This document shows, piece by piece, positions 50,857 through 59,588 of a DNA stretch of 64,000 bases. The notes under the pieces are model-generated. The model had not been told where the DNA came from and ran no database searches. It saw nothing but the letters and a program-made list of their open reading frames with translations. How positions within the stretch are numbered: position 1 is the stretch's first letter; each line of letters begins with the position of its first letter. The DNA comes from Pseudonocardia sp. HH130630-07 (GTDB lineage Bacteria > Actinomycetota > Actinomycetes > Mycobacteriales > Pseudonocardiaceae), in contig NZ_CP013854.1 of assembly GCF_001698125.1 (NCBI RefSeq), forward strand, positions 62,001 through 126,000, written 5' to 3'. Made by a program: the position numbers and the translations under genes.

Positions 50857-51733
50857 CCGAGTGGGTCAGCCCGCCGACGGCGAGGAAGTCGACACCGGTC
50901 ACCGCGTAGGACCGGGCCGAACCGAGCGTCAGCCCGCCGGAGGACTCCAGCAGCGCCCGGTGCCCGCTCGCGGCAGCGGCCGCGTCCCGGCGGCGGACCG
51001 CCTCCGCGGTCGCGGCCGGGCCGAAGTTGTCGAGCAGCACCAGCTCGGCGGACAGGTCGAGGACCTCGTCGAGCTGCTCCAGCGAGTCGACCTCGACCTC
51101 GCACGGCAGCTCCGGTGCCGCCGCCCTGGCGGCCCGCAGCGCCGCGGCGACCGAGCCGGCCGCGGCGACGTGGTTGTCCTTGACCAGCACCGCGTCGCCC
51201 AGGCCGAGCCGGTGGTTCACCCCGCCCCCGCAGCGCACCGCGTACTTCTCCAGCAGGCGCAGACCGGGCAGCGTCTTGCGGGTGTCACGGATCCCCGCGC
51301 CGGTGCCGTCGACGGCGTCCGCCCAGGCCCGGGTGGCGGTCGCGATCCCGGACAGGTGGCAGAGCAGGTTCAGCGCCGTGCGCTCGGCGGTGAGCAGACC
51401 CCGGACCGGGCCCCGCACCACGAGCGCCGGGGTCCCGGCGACCAGCCGGTCCCCGTCCGCCGCGGCCGACAGGACGGTGCGCGCGGGACCGGTGCCGAAC
51501 ACCGCGTCCAGCACGGCGAGGGCGGCCGGGACCCCGGCGAGCACCCCGTCCGCCCGCGGGGTGAACGCCGCGGTCGCCACCGCGTCCGCCGGGACCGTCG
51601 CGGCCGTCGTCGCGTCCGGGCCGTACCGGAGGTCCTCGGCCAGTGCCGTGCGCACCACCCGGGCGAAATCGTCCGGGTCCGGGGTGCCGATCGCGCTGGC
51701 CCCGCCGACACCGGCGGCCACCCGCGCCGTCAC
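50810..51733 (-). CDS. nadC: Nicotinate-nucleotide pyrophosphorylase (carboxylating)
   Basis: Converts quinolinate and PRPP to nicotinate mononucleotide. The 307-residue protein has [120 protein letters not shown] and [20 protein letters not shown]. The GTG start overlaps the nadB stop (GTGA), so the operon nadA-nadB-nadC is preserved apart from the nadB frameshift. Confidence 0.95.
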   Translation of the reverse strand: MTARVAAGVGGASAIGTPDPDDFARVVRTALAEDLRYGPDATTAATVPADAVATAAFTPRADGVLAGVPAALAVLDAVFGTGPARTVLSAAADGDRLVAGTPALVVRGPVRGLLTAERTALNLLCHLSGIATATRAWADAVDGTGAGIRDTRKTLPGLRLLEKYAVRCGGGVNHRLGLGDAVLVKDNHVAAAGSVAAALRAARAAAPELPCEVEVDSLEQLDEVLDLSAELVLLDNFGPAATAEAVRRRDAAAAASGHRALLESSGGLTLGSARSYAVTGVDFLAVGGLTHSVTALDLGLDLQPDPV

Positions 51734-53323
51734 GCCGCACCCGCCACGGCGTTCCCGGCGACGACCGGACGGCCCGCCCGGTCGAGCCGGACCGGCAGCG
51801 AGCCGCGCTGGTACACGTCGTCGCGGTCGGGGAAGTCGGTCCGCACGTGGCAACCGCGGCTCTCCCGGCGTTCCCCGGCCGCGGCGAGCACCGCCTGGGC
51901 GAGCAGGGTCAGCGCGGCGTCCTCGACCCCGCGCCGGTCCACCGGCTGCGCCGTCGTCGTGGCGGCGTCGATCGCGTCCGAGGCGTTCGCCAGCCCAGTG
52001 GCGTCGCGGCCGATGCCGGCGCACGTCGTCATCGCGCGCTGCACGACCCGCCGGTCGGCGACCGGCAGCTCCGGCGACGGCTCCGCCGGGGCGGAGAGGG
52101 CGACCAGCCCCCGGTCGGCCAGGATCGCGCGGACCGCGCGCTCCCCGACGACCAGACCCTCCAGCAGCGAGTTCGACGCGAGCCGGTTCGCCCCGTGCAG
52201 CCCGGTCCGGGCCACCTCGCCCGCGGCGTTACAGACCGGGGACGCCGGTCCGGCCGTCGGTGTCGGCGACGATCCCGCCGCAGGCGTAGTGCGCGGCCGG
52301 GGTCACCGGGATCGGTTCGGACTGCGGATCGACGCCGACCGAGCGGCAGGCGGCGTACACCGTCGGGAAGCGGTCGGCGAACCCGGGCAGACCGCTCGCG
52401 TCGAGCTGGACGTGGTCGGCGCCGGTCTCGGCCATCCGCCGGGTGATCGCCGCGGCGACCACGTCCCGCGGGGCGAGATCGGCCAGCGGGTGCAGCCCGG
52501 CCATGAACGCGGCCCCGGAACGGTCGAGCAGCACCGCTCCCTCGCCGCGCACCGCCTCGGTGACCAGCGGTCGTCGTCCCGCGGTGTCGCTGCCCGGGCC
52601 CGCCCAGAGCACGGTCGGGTGGAACTGGACGAACTCGAGGTCCGCCGCGGTCGCCCCGGCCCGCAGGGCGAGCGCGACGCCGTCACCGGTCGCGGTCGAG
52701 GGGTTCGTGGTCGAGGAGTACAGCTGGCCGTAGCCGCCGGTGGCGACCAGCACGGCGGGGGCGGTGATCCGCCCGGGCCGGCCGGCGTCGTCGAGCACGG
52801 ACAGGCCGACCACCCGGCCGGTGACGTCGCGCAGCGCGTCCACCGCGACGTGCCCGGCGAGCACCGTCAGCCGGGCCGAGCGGGCCGCGGCGACCAGCGA
52901 CCGTTCGATCTCCGCGCCGGTCGCGTCCCCACCGGCGTGCACCACCCGCAGCGCCGAGTGCCCGACCTCGCGGGTCCGGTCCAGCCGCGGGCCGTGCGCG
53001 TCGAACAGCGCACCCCTGGCCCGCAGCCGCGCCACGGCCTCCGGGCCGGCGTGCACGATCCGTTCCACCGCTGCGGTCTCGTTCAGCCCGCCCCCGGCCC
53101 CGAGCGTGTCGGTCACGTGCGCGTCGAGGCTGTCCCCCGCGATGTCGCCCAGGACGACCGCGACACCGCCCTGCGCCCAGCGGGTCGATCCCTCGGCGAT
53201 GTCGTCCTTGGTCACGACGACCGTCCGCAGCCCGGCGGCGGTCGCGTCCAAGGCGGCGGTCAGGCCCGCCACCCCGGACCCGACGACGACCAGGTCGACG
53301 CCGGTCTCCCAGCCGGCGCTCAC
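51730..53323 (-). pseudogene. nadB: L-aspartate oxidase, disrupted by a one-base frameshift
   Basis: NadB oxidises aspartate to iminoaspartate for NadA. The first 364 codons (from GTG 53323, overlapping nadA by GTGA) are normal: DLVVVGSGVAGLTAALDATA FAD motif, STRWAQGGVAVVLGD, FVQFHPTVLWA and HYACGGIVADTDGRTGVPGL. The frame then meets TAA at 52229-52231. The expected continuation GEVARTGLHGANRLASNSLL follows at once in another frame (to 51730). Removing one A from the TAAC (a T at 52229-52230 on +) restores GLYAAGEV, the family consensus. So the gene carries a single-base insertion or the sequence has an error. Everything else looks intact, with no other decay. Confidence 0.9.
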
Positions 53324-54318
53324 TCCCCGCCCCCCGGGTTCCCGATCTCGATCATGCGCTGCACCGCGGCCCGCCCGCGGGCGGCGAGCTCCGGGTCCAC
53401 GTGGACCTCGTCGGTGCCGTCGCGCACGGACCGGAGCAGCGCCTCGGGGGTGATCATCTTCATGTAGCCGCAGGAGGCCCGGTCGTTGACCGCCCGGAAG
53501 TCGATCTCGGGGGCGGCCCGGCGGAGCTGGTGCAGCATGCCGACCTCGGTCGCGACCAGCACCTCGGTCGCTCCGGTGGCCCGGGCCGCCTCGATCATGC
53601 CGCCGGTGGAGAGGATCTTGACCTGGTCCTCGGGCACCGCACCGGTGCCGGCGAGGTAGAGCGCCGACGTCGCGCAGCCGCACTCGGGGTGCACGAACAG
53701 GTCCGCCTCCGGGTGCGCCCGCGCCTGGTCGGCGAGCTGCTTGCCGTTGATGCCCGCGTGCACGTGGCACTCCCCCGCCCACACGTGCATGTCCGCCCGG
53801 TCCAGGACACGGCGCACGTGCGCGCCGAGGAACTGGTCGGGCAGGAACAGCACCTCGCGCTCACGCGGGATCGCGGCGACGACCTCGACCGCGTTGGACG
53901 AGGTGCAGCACACGTCGGTCTCGGCCTTCACCGCGGCGGTCGTGTTGACGTAGGACACGACGACGGCGCCCGGGTGCTCGGCCTTCCAGTCGCGCAGCTG
54001 CTCGGCGGTGATCGAGTCGGCGAGCGAGCAACCGGCCGCTGCGTCCGGGATCAGCACGGTCTTGTCCGGCGCGAGGATCTTCGCCGTCTCCGCCATGAAG
54101 TGGACCCCGCAGAAGACGATCGTCGACGCGTCCGAGGCCGCCGCGATCCGGGACAGCGCCAGCGAGTCACCCACGTGATCGGCGACGTCCTGGATCTCCG
54201 GCCGCTGGTAGTTGTGCGCGAGCAGGACCGCGTCCCGCCGGTGGGCCAGCGTGCGCACCTCGTCCGCCCATCCGGGGTCGACGGTGGTGTGCTCGGGTGC
54301 CGTCAGCGTCGGAACCAT
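53320..54318 (-). CDS. nadA: Quinolinate synthase
   Basis: A [4Fe-4S] enzyme that condenses iminoaspartate with dihydroxyacetone phosphate. The 332-residue protein has [56 protein letters not shown], and cluster cysteines in [29 protein letters not shown] and [18 protein letters not shown] at 54318 has GGAGGG at good spacing. A 22-residue-longer form from 54381 is possible but would overlap the putative operator. It is the first gene of nadABC. Confidence 0.95.
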   Translation of the reverse strand: MVPTLTAPEHTTVDPGWADEVRTLAHRRDAVLLAHNYQRPEIQDVADHVGDSLALSRIAAASDASTIVFCGVHFMAETAKILAPDKTVLIPDAAAGCSLADSITAEQLRDWKAEHPGAVVVSYVNTTAAVKAETDVCCTSSNAVEVVAAIPREREVLFLPDQFLGAHVRRVLDRADMHVWAGECHVHAGINGKQLADQARAHPEADLFVHPECGCATSALYLAGTGAVPEDQVKILSTGGMIEAARATGATEVLVATEVGMLHQLRRAAPEIDFRAVNDRASCGYMKMITPEALLRSVRDGTDEVHVDPELAARGRAAVQRMIEIGNPGGGE

Positions 54319-54349
54319 CTCGCCCTCCCGGGCCGCATCAGGTTTTCGC

Positions 54350-54367
54350 CTAGTGAGCGGACACTTG
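54350..54367. promoter_or_regulatory. Candidate NrtR operator upstream of nadA
   Basis: The 18-bp site CTAGTGAGCGGACACTTG has inverted AGTG / CACT arms around a CG centre (12 of 18 positions symmetric). It lies 32 bp upstream of the nadA start and 228 bp from the divergent nrtR gene. NrtR is a known repressor of NAD genes that binds palindromic sites; the assignment is inferred from position. Confidence 0.45.
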
Positions 54368-54470
54368 CCGGATGGTAGCACCGGAGGACGCCGGGGAGCA
54401 CCCGATCGGTGACCGGGACCTCACCCGGCCGTCACGCCACCGTCACCCCACCGCCATCCCGCCCCCCGGC

Positions 54471-54523
54471 CCCACTCATGGAGCTTCGGCCTCGTGAGAC
54501 CGGGCCGAAGCTCCATGAGTGGG
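54471..54523. repeat. Perfect 21-bp inverted repeat between nadA and nrtR
   Basis: Arms at 54471-54491 (begins CCCACTCATGGAGCTTC) and 54503-54523 are exact complements around an 11-nt loop. The flanking genes are divergent, so it is not an ordinary terminator for either. It could be a repetitive extragenic palindrome, a structured leader of nrtR or a small RNA. Confidence 0.85.
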
Positions 54524-54594
54524 ACAGGGAGACAGGGACGGGGCGGGAGGGACAGGGCGGGAGCGGTGTGCGGCGCACCCCTAGGGTGTGGATC

Positions 54595-55296
54595 GTGACG
54601 AGCCTCCCGGTCCTGCACGAGGTCCTCGCGGCCGTGCTCGGGATCCGGGGCGGGCGGTTGTGCGTCCTGCTCTGGCAGCGTGCGCTGCCTCCCGCGGCCG
54701 GGCGGTGGGCGCTGCCCGGCGGCCGGCTCGCCGGGAACGAGGACGTCGAGACCTCGGTGCGCCGCCAGCTCGCCGAGAAGGTCGACGTCCGCGAGATCGC
54801 GCACGTCGAGCAGCTGTCGGTGTTCTCCGACCCGGCACGCACCCCGGGCCCGCGGACGATCGCGACCGCGTTCCTCGGGCTCGTCCCGTCCGACGCCGAC
54901 CCCGCGCTGCCGGCCGACACGGCGTGGCACGAGATCGACGCGCTCCCGGTCACCGCCTTCGACCACGCCGGCATCGTCGACGCCGCCCGGGACCGGCTGC
55001 GGGCCAAGCTGTCCTACACCAACCTCGGGTTCGCCCTGGCCCCGGCGGAGTTCACGATTTCGGCGCTGCGCGAGCACTACGTCGCGGCGCTCGGGCACGA
55101 GGTCGCGGCGACCAACCTGCAACGGGTGCTGACCCGGCGGGACCTGCTCGTCCCGACCGGCGAGACCGCGGCGCCGGGGCGCGCCGGTGGACGGCCGGCG
55201 GCGGTGTTCCGGTTCACCGAGCGGTCCCTGCTGGTGACCGACGCGTTCGCGGCCCTGCGACCCCCTCTCCGCCCGCGACCGGGCGGTGCGCCGTGA
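54595..55296 (+). CDS. nrtR: NrtR-type regulator (Nudix domain plus winged helix)
   Basis: A 233-residue protein with a Nudix-like sensor domain (about 1-145) and a C-terminal winged helix (about 150-220: LSYTNLGFALAPAEFTISAL then VAATNLQRVLTRRDLLVPTG), the architecture of NrtR, which senses ADP-ribose and represses NAD genes. The Nudix box appears degenerate (GRLAGNEDVETSVRRQLAEKV lacks the full REUXEE pattern), as expected for a sensor rather than an enzyme. GTG start at 54595. It is divergent from nadABC, which it probably regulates, as in other actinobacteria. Confidence 0.85.
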   Translation: MTSLPVLHEVLAAVLGIRGGRLCVLLWQRALPPAAGRWALPGGRLAGNEDVETSVRRQLAEKVDVREIAHVEQLSVFSDPARTPGPRTIATAFLGLVPSDADPALPADTAWHEIDALPVTAFDHAGIVDAARDRLRAKLSYTNLGFALAPAEFTISALREHYVAALGHEVAATNLQRVLTRRDLLVPTGETAAPGRAGGRPAAVFRFTERSLLVTDAFAALRPPLRPRPGGAP

Positions 55297-55315
55297 GGCG
55301 TACTACCGTGAACCG

Positions 55316-55993
55316 GTGTCCGTGACGATTCCGCTGTTCCCGCTGGGAACGGTGTTGATGCCGGGCGCCCCGCTCCCGTTGCACATCTTCGAGCCGCGCT
55401 ACCGGCAGCTGACCGTCGATCTGATCACCGGGGCGGTGCCGGACAAGGAGTTCGGGGTCGTCGCGGTGCGCGAGGGACACCATCCGGACCGGAACGGGAT
55501 GGCCGGGATGCACGCCGTCGGCTGCACCGCGGTGGTGCTCGACGCGCGGCGCCTGCCGGACGGCCGCTACGACGTCGTCACCCGCGGCGCGCGGCGGTTC
55601 CGGCTGCTCGATGTCGACCCGGGCGCCCGGCAGTACCTGTGCGGTGACGTCGAGTACCTGCCCGACGACGGGCCAGTGGACGACCCGCGCCTGGTCCGGA
55701 TGCTGGAGAGCGCCGCACGGGCCGCACACCGCGGCTACTGCCGCACGGCGTGGCGGACCGGGGACTGGTCCGAGCCCGCCGACGAGACGCCCACCGGCGA
55801 GCTGGCCCACCTGCTCGCCGGTGACTGCCTGCTCCCGCTCACCGACCGCCAGGACCTGCTCCAGGAGACGGATCCGGTGCAGCGGCTGCGCGAGATCCGG
55901 CGGCTGATGGCCCGCGAGACCGGGCTGCTCTCCCGGCTGCGCGCGGTCCCGGCCGGCCCGGGCACGTTCGGCGAGGAGCAGAGCCCGAACTGA
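55316..55993 (+). CDS. LON peptidase substrate-binding domain protein
   Basis: A 225-residue protein consisting of the Lon N-terminal substrate-binding fold without ATPase or protease parts. IPLFPLGTVLMPGAPLPLHI then FEPRYRQLTVD is the family start, followed by GTG-independent FGVVAVREGH, MHAVGCTAVVLDARRLPDGR and YDVVTRGARRFRLLDVD. Function is unknown. GTG start at 55316, 19 bp after nrtR, so it may be cotranscribed with it. It is convergent with the ABC-F gene (6-bp gap). Confidence 0.85.
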   Translation: MSVTIPLFPLGTVLMPGAPLPLHIFEPRYRQLTVDLITGAVPDKEFGVVAVREGHHPDRNGMAGMHAVGCTAVVLDARRLPDGRYDVVTRGARRFRLLDVDPGARQYLCGDVEYLPDDGPVDDPRLVRMLESAARAAHRGYCRTAWRTGDWSEPADETPTGELAHLLAGDCLLPLTDRQDLLQETDPVQRLREIRRLMARETGLLSRLRAVPAGPGTFGEEQSPN

Positions 55994-55999
55994 CCGGCC

Positions 56000-57637
56000 C
56001 TACTCCGCACCGAGCGCTAGCCGCGGCCCGGACCACCGCGCCCGCAGCCACCGGTCGTGCGAGGTGACGACGACGGTCCCCGGCGCCGAGCCCAGCGCCT
56101 CCTCCAGCTCGCCGGCCAGCCGCAGCGAGACGTGGTTGGTCGGCTCGTCGAGCAGCAGCAGGTCCGGCGCGTCCGCCACGGCCGCCGCGAGCGCGAGCCG
56201 GCGGCGCTGCCCCAGCGAGAGCGCCCCGACCGCGGTCCCGTGCTCGCGCGGGTGCAGCAGTCCCAGCTCGCCGAGCGGGACGCGCTCGGCGAGGTCCGGG
56301 CCGAGCAACGCGACGTAGGCGTCCCGCGCGGTCCGGTCGGCCGGCCCGATCTCCGGGTCCTGGGCGAGCAGCCCCACCCGCCGGGCCCGGACATCGACAC
56401 TGCCCGCGGCCGGAGCGAGGTCACCGTGCAGGACCGCCAGCAACGTCGACTTCCCCGACCCGTTCGGACCGGTGACCAGCAGCTTCTCTCCCACCGGCAG
56501 GTCGAGGACGTCGAGTGCGAGCCGACCTTCCACCCGCAGGTCACGCAGCTGCACCGCCAGCGCGCCGGTGCCGGCGCCGGTGAGCCGCCCGGCGAACCGG
56601 AGCGGACGCGGCGGCTTCGGCAGCGCCTCGCGCTCGGCGGTCTCCAGCCGGCGCCGGGCGTCGTTGACCCGGCGGGCCCGGGTGCGCTCGACGTTCGCCC
56701 CCTTGAACTTGGTGATGAACTTGTCGTTGTCACGCGGGCCGCGGCCGGGCGCGATCGCGGAGGTACCGATGCGGGTCCGCTCACGGAGCCGGTCGATCTC
56801 CTCCTGCTCGGCGGCGAACCGCTCCTCCCAGCGCGCCCGGCTCGCCGCCTGCGCGTCGAGGTACTCGGTGAACGTCCCGCCGAACCGGCGGCCGCCGTGG
56901 CCGTCGGTGCCGAGCACGCCGGCGTCGAGATCGAGCAGCTCGGTGCACACCCGGTCGAGGAAGGTGCGGTCGTGGCTGGCCGCGACGACGACGCCCGGCA
57001 GCTCCGTCAGCGAGCGTTCCAGCAGGTCGAGCGCGGAGTCGTCGAGGTGGTTGGTCGGTTCGTCGAGCAGCAGCACGGCCGGCCGGCGGACCAGCGCCGC
57101 CGCCATCGCCAGCCGGGTCCGCTGCCCGCCGGACAGCGTGGCGACCCGCCGGTCACGGTCCAGGTCCGCGACGCCGAGGGTGCCGGCGGTGACCTCGGCC
57201 CGGCGGTCGGCGTCCCAGGCGTCGTGCGCCACGGCCCAGGCCAGCGTCCGGTCGTACTCCGCGGCGGCGGGGCCGTCGGGGTACGACGCCAGCTCGGTGG
57301 CCAGCCGTTCCAGTTCGGCGACCGCGTCGTGCAGGGGACGCAGCGCGGCGTCGAGCAGCTCCCCGACGGTGCCGTGCGGCCCGATCTCCGGCTCCTGTGG
57401 CAGGTACACCAGGTCGGCGGGGGCGCTGACCGCGCCGGAGTCCGGGGTGTCGACCCCGGCGAGGAGCCGCAGCAACGTCGACTTCCCGCTGCCGTTCTCA
57501 CCGATCAGCCCGATCCGGGTGCCGGGAGCGGCGACGAGATCGACGCCGTCGAGCACGGGCGGGCGACCGGCGCGGGCGGGGAAGGTGTGGACCAGACCGG
57601 TCGCGGTGAGGGCCTGCAGATCCGTGGCAGAGGGCAT
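56000..57637 (-). CDS. ABC-F family ATPase (ribosomal protection type)
   Basis: A 545-residue protein with two ABC ATPase domains and no membrane segments, the ABC-F plan. Walker A motifs are GLIGENGSGKSTLL and LVTGPNGSGKSTLL; signatures LSGGQRTRLAMAAALV and LSLGQRRRLALAAAVA; Walker B LLLDEPTNHLDD and LLLDEPTNHVS. The linker (about 255-345) is long and charged, including ERTRIGTSAIAPGRGPRDND and FKGANVERTRARRVN. Such proteins act on the ribosome and many actinobacterial members give resistance to macrolides, lincosamides or streptogramins. Resistance is inferred only. The ATG at 57637 lies behind a small hairpin and a three-codon mini-ORF. Confidence 0.9.
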   Translation of the reverse strand: MPSATDLQALTATGLVHTFPARAGRPPVLDGVDLVAAPGTRIGLIGENGSGKSTLLRLLAGVDTPDSGAVSAPADLVYLPQEPEIGPHGTVGELLDAALRPLHDAVAELERLATELASYPDGPAAAEYDRTLAWAVAHDAWDADRRAEVTAGTLGVADLDRDRRVATLSGGQRTRLAMAAALVRRPAVLLLDEPTNHLDDSALDLLERSLTELPGVVVAASHDRTFLDRVCTELLDLDAGVLGTDGHGGRRFGGTFTEYLDAQAASRARWEERFAAEQEEIDRLRERTRIGTSAIAPGRGPRDNDKFITKFKGANVERTRARRVNDARRRLETAEREALPKPPRPLRFAGRLTGAGTGALAVQLRDLRVEGRLALDVLDLPVGEKLLVTGPNGSGKSTLLAVLHGDLAPAAGSVDVRARRVGLLAQDPEIGPADRTARDAYVALLGPDLAERVPLGELGLLHPREHGTAVGALSLGQRRRLALAAAVADAPDLLLLDEPTNHVSLRLAGELEEALGSAPGTVVVTSHDRWLRARWSGPRLALGAE

Positions 57638-57645
57638 GACGACGA

Positions 57646-57660
57646 CTCCGGGGAACGGAG
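57646..57660 (-). promoter_or_regulatory. Hairpin that can cover the ABC-F ribosome-binding site
   Basis: In the mRNA CTCCG and CGGAG form a 5-bp stem with a 5-nt loop; the GGAG in the second arm is the Shine-Dalgarno, 8 nt from the ATG. With the upstream mini-ORF it suggests translational attenuation. The stem is short, so this is tentative. Confidence 0.35.
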
Positions 57661-57704
57661 GACGACCGCCGGGGCAGGTGCCGCTCGGTAGTCGGATGGG
57701 GTCG

Positions 57705-57716
57705 TCAGTGCCTCAT
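57705..57716 (-). other. Three-codon leader mini-ORF (MRH) upstream of the ABC-F gene
   Basis: ATG AGG CAC TGA lies 67 nt upstream of the ABC-F start. TATTCT about 10-15 nt before it could be a -10 element, which would make the mini-ORF leaderless. A CGGGAG/CTCCCG inverted repeat overlaps that region. Very short peptides control several antibiotic-responsive ABC-F genes; the role here is inference. Confidence 0.3.
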
Positions 57717-57773
57717 GATGACCGGGAGAATAACCGGCTCCCGATCGGCGCGCCACCCGGATCCGGGACGGCG

Positions 57774-58283
57774 TCAGTGCCAGCCGTACCGGGACCGCAG
57801 CTGCTCGGCGACCCGGTCGAAGCGGTCCCGGTCGAGGATCGCGCCCTCGCGGCGGATGCCGTGCTCCTCGACCTCCAGCACCCGGTCCAGGCGGATGTAG
57901 GAGTCGCGGCCCTCCCGGTCCCAGGCCCCGGAGCCGATCCCGACCCATTCCGGGTCGTGCGCGCGCCGGTCCTGGCTGGACAGCATGAGACCGAGCAGAT
58001 CGCCGCCGGAGCGGCCGACGACCAGCAGCGGGCGGTCCTTGCCCTGCTTCGGGTCCTCCTCGTAGGGCACCCAGGTCCAGACGATCTCGCCCGGGTCCGC
58101 GGCGCCGTCCCGCTCCGGGGCGTAGACGACCTCGCGGGCCCGGTCCCCGGTCGCCGCGGTGCGGACCCGGGCCGGGCCGGCCCCCGGGCGCGGAGCGCCG
58201 CCGGATCCCCGCTGCGAGTCCTTCAGCAGCCTGGTCGCCACCTTCACGGCGGTGCGCACCACCGAGCCCCAGTTGATCGCCAT
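57774..58283 (-). CDS. PemK/MazF-like family protein
   Basis: A 169-residue protein whose second half resembles the PemK/MazF fold: EIVWTWVPYEEDPKQGKDRP, LLVVGRSGGDLLGLMLSSQ, YIRLDRVLEVEEHGIRREGA and ILDRDRFDRVAEQLRSRYGW. No antitoxin gene lies next to it, and many actinobacterial proteins of this type are solitary, so toxin activity is doubtful. The N-terminal 60 residues are Arg/Gly-rich. The start is ATG at 58283; just upstream, between it and the divergent alcohol dehydrogenase, is the 25-bp tandem repeat. Confidence 0.75.
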   Translation of the reverse strand: MAINWGSVVRTAVKVATRLLKDSQRGSGGAPRPGAGPARVRTAATGDRAREVVYAPERDGAADPGEIVWTWVPYEEDPKQGKDRPLLVVGRSGGDLLGLMLSSQDRRAHDPEWVGIGSGAWDREGRDSYIRLDRVLEVEEHGIRREGAILDRDRFDRVAEQLRSRYGWH

Positions 58284-58315
58284 GGCGGCCAGCCTGCCGC
58301 ACGTGCGACCGGGGA

Positions 58316-58482
58316 CACAGCGCGGGTCGCGCAACAGCGGCACAGCGCGGGTCGCGCAACAGCGGCACAGCGCGGGTCGCGCAACAGCGGCACAGCGCGG
58401 GTCGCGCAACAGCGGCACAGCGCGGGTCGCGCAACAGCGGCACAGCGCGGGTCGCGCAACAGCGGCACAGCGGGTCGCGCAC
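58316..58482. repeat. 25-bp tandem repeat, six perfect copies plus one degenerate
   Basis: Units begin at 58316, 58341, 58366, 58391, 58416 and 58441, all identical, followed by a shortened, altered seventh. Each contains GCGCGGGTCGCGC, a small inverted repeat. The unit is not a multiple of three, so it is non-coding in any frame. It lies between divergent start codons at 58283 (-) and 58539 (+). Confidence 0.92.
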
Positions 58483-58538
58483 AGGTGACGCCGTACGGGC
58501 CACGCATGAACGACGGCGCATGCGGGAACGCGGCAGCC

Positions 58539-59576
58539 ATGAAGGCCACCCTGATCCACGGCACGCACGACGTCCGCGTCTCCGGCGACGTGCCGGACCC
58601 CCGGCTGCGCGAGGACACCGACGCGATCGTCCGCGTGCTCCGCTCCTGCATCTGCGGCAGCGACCTGTGGCCGTACAACTCGGCCGAGGACTCCCCCGAG
58701 GGCGAGCGGATCGGCCACGAGTTCCTCGGTGTCGTCGAGGAGGTCGGCTCCGGGGTACGCACCATCGAGAAGGGGCGGCTGGTCGTCGCCCCGTTCGTGT
58801 GGGCCGACAACACCTGCGACTTCTGCCGCAAGGGCCGGCAGACCTCCTGCCGGCACGGCGGCGGCTGGGGCGCCGACGGCACCGACGGCGGCCAGGGCGA
58901 GGCGGTCCGGGTGCCGTTCGCCGACGGCACGCTCGTCCCGATGCCCGGCGAACCCGACGACGCGCTCCTCGCCTCGATGCTGACCCTGTCCGACGTGTTC
59001 TCCACCGGTCACCACGCCGCCGTCTCGGCCCGGGTCGCCCGCGGGGACACCGTCGCCGTCATCGGCGACGGTGCCGTGGGCCTGTCCGCGGTGCTGGCCG
59101 CGAAGCGGCTCGGCGCGGAGCGGATCCTGCTGCTGGGCCGGCACACCGACCGCACCGACCTCGGCCGCGAGTTCGGGGCGACCGACGTGGTGCCCGAACG
59201 CGGCGACGAGGGCATCGCCCGGGTGCGTGAGCTGACCGGCGGCGACGGTGTCGACGCCGCCCTGGAGTGCGTCGGGTTCACCGAGGCGGTCCGCACCGCC
59301 GTCGAGATCACCAGGGACGGCTGCCTGGTCGGCCGGGTCGGCGTCTCGCAGTACACCGACATCCCGCTCGGCAAGGACGCGTTCATGCGCAACGTCGGCG
59401 TGCACGGCGGTGTCGCACCGGCCAGGGCCTACATCGAGGAACTGCTGCCCGACGTCCTGGACGGCACGATCCAGCCGGGGAAGGTCTTCGACCGCACCAT
59501 CGGTCTCGACGAGGTCCCGGACGGCTACCGCGCGATGAACGACCGGGAGGCCCTCAAGGTGCTCATCCGCCCCTGA
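58539..59576 (+). CDS. Zinc-dependent alcohol dehydrogenase family protein
   Basis: A 345-residue medium-chain dehydrogenase. The catalytic zinc ligands are in SCICGSDLWPY (Cys) and GHEFLG (His, Glu); structural-zinc-type cysteines are in NTCDFCRKGRQTSCRHGG. The Rossmann motif is VAVIGDGAVGLSAVLAAKRL, followed by ILLLGRHTDRTDLGREFGAT. It resembles the family of threonine/glutathione-independent dehydrogenases of uncertain substrate. ATG at 58539 (MKATLIHG) fits the family N-terminus. It is convergent with bsaP with a 12-bp gap. Confidence 0.9.
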   Translation: MKATLIHGTHDVRVSGDVPDPRLREDTDAIVRVLRSCICGSDLWPYNSAEDSPEGERIGHEFLGVVEEVGSGVRTIEKGRLVVAPFVWADNTCDFCRKGRQTSCRHGGGWGADGTDGGQGEAVRVPFADGTLVPMPGEPDDALLASMLTLSDVFSTGHHAAVSARVARGDTVAVIGDGAVGLSAVLAAKRLGAERILLLGRHTDRTDLGREFGATDVVPERGDEGIARVRELTGGDGVDAALECVGFTEAVRTAVEITRDGCLVGRVGVSQYTDIPLGKDAFMRNVGVHGGVAPARAYIEELLPDVLDGTIQPGKVFDRTIGLDEVPDGYRAMNDREALKVLIRP

Positions 59577-59588
59577 TCCCGCTGCTGC

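Noticed and set aside
52225..52235. Programmed frameshift in nadB as in prfB
   Set aside because: CTG TAA C lacks the slippery CTT and the upstream Shine-Dalgarno-like spacer; a simple insertion or sequencing error is simpler.
54471..54523. 21-bp hairpin as a transcription terminator
   Set aside because: Both neighbouring genes are transcribed away from it, so neither 3' end reaches it.
57774..58283. PemK-like gene as half of a toxin-antitoxin pair
   Set aside because: No small antitoxin gene adjoins it; the upstream side is a non-coding tandem repeat.
58316..58482. 25-bp repeats as a CRISPR array
   Set aside because: The units are directly adjacent with no spacers and there are no cas genes.
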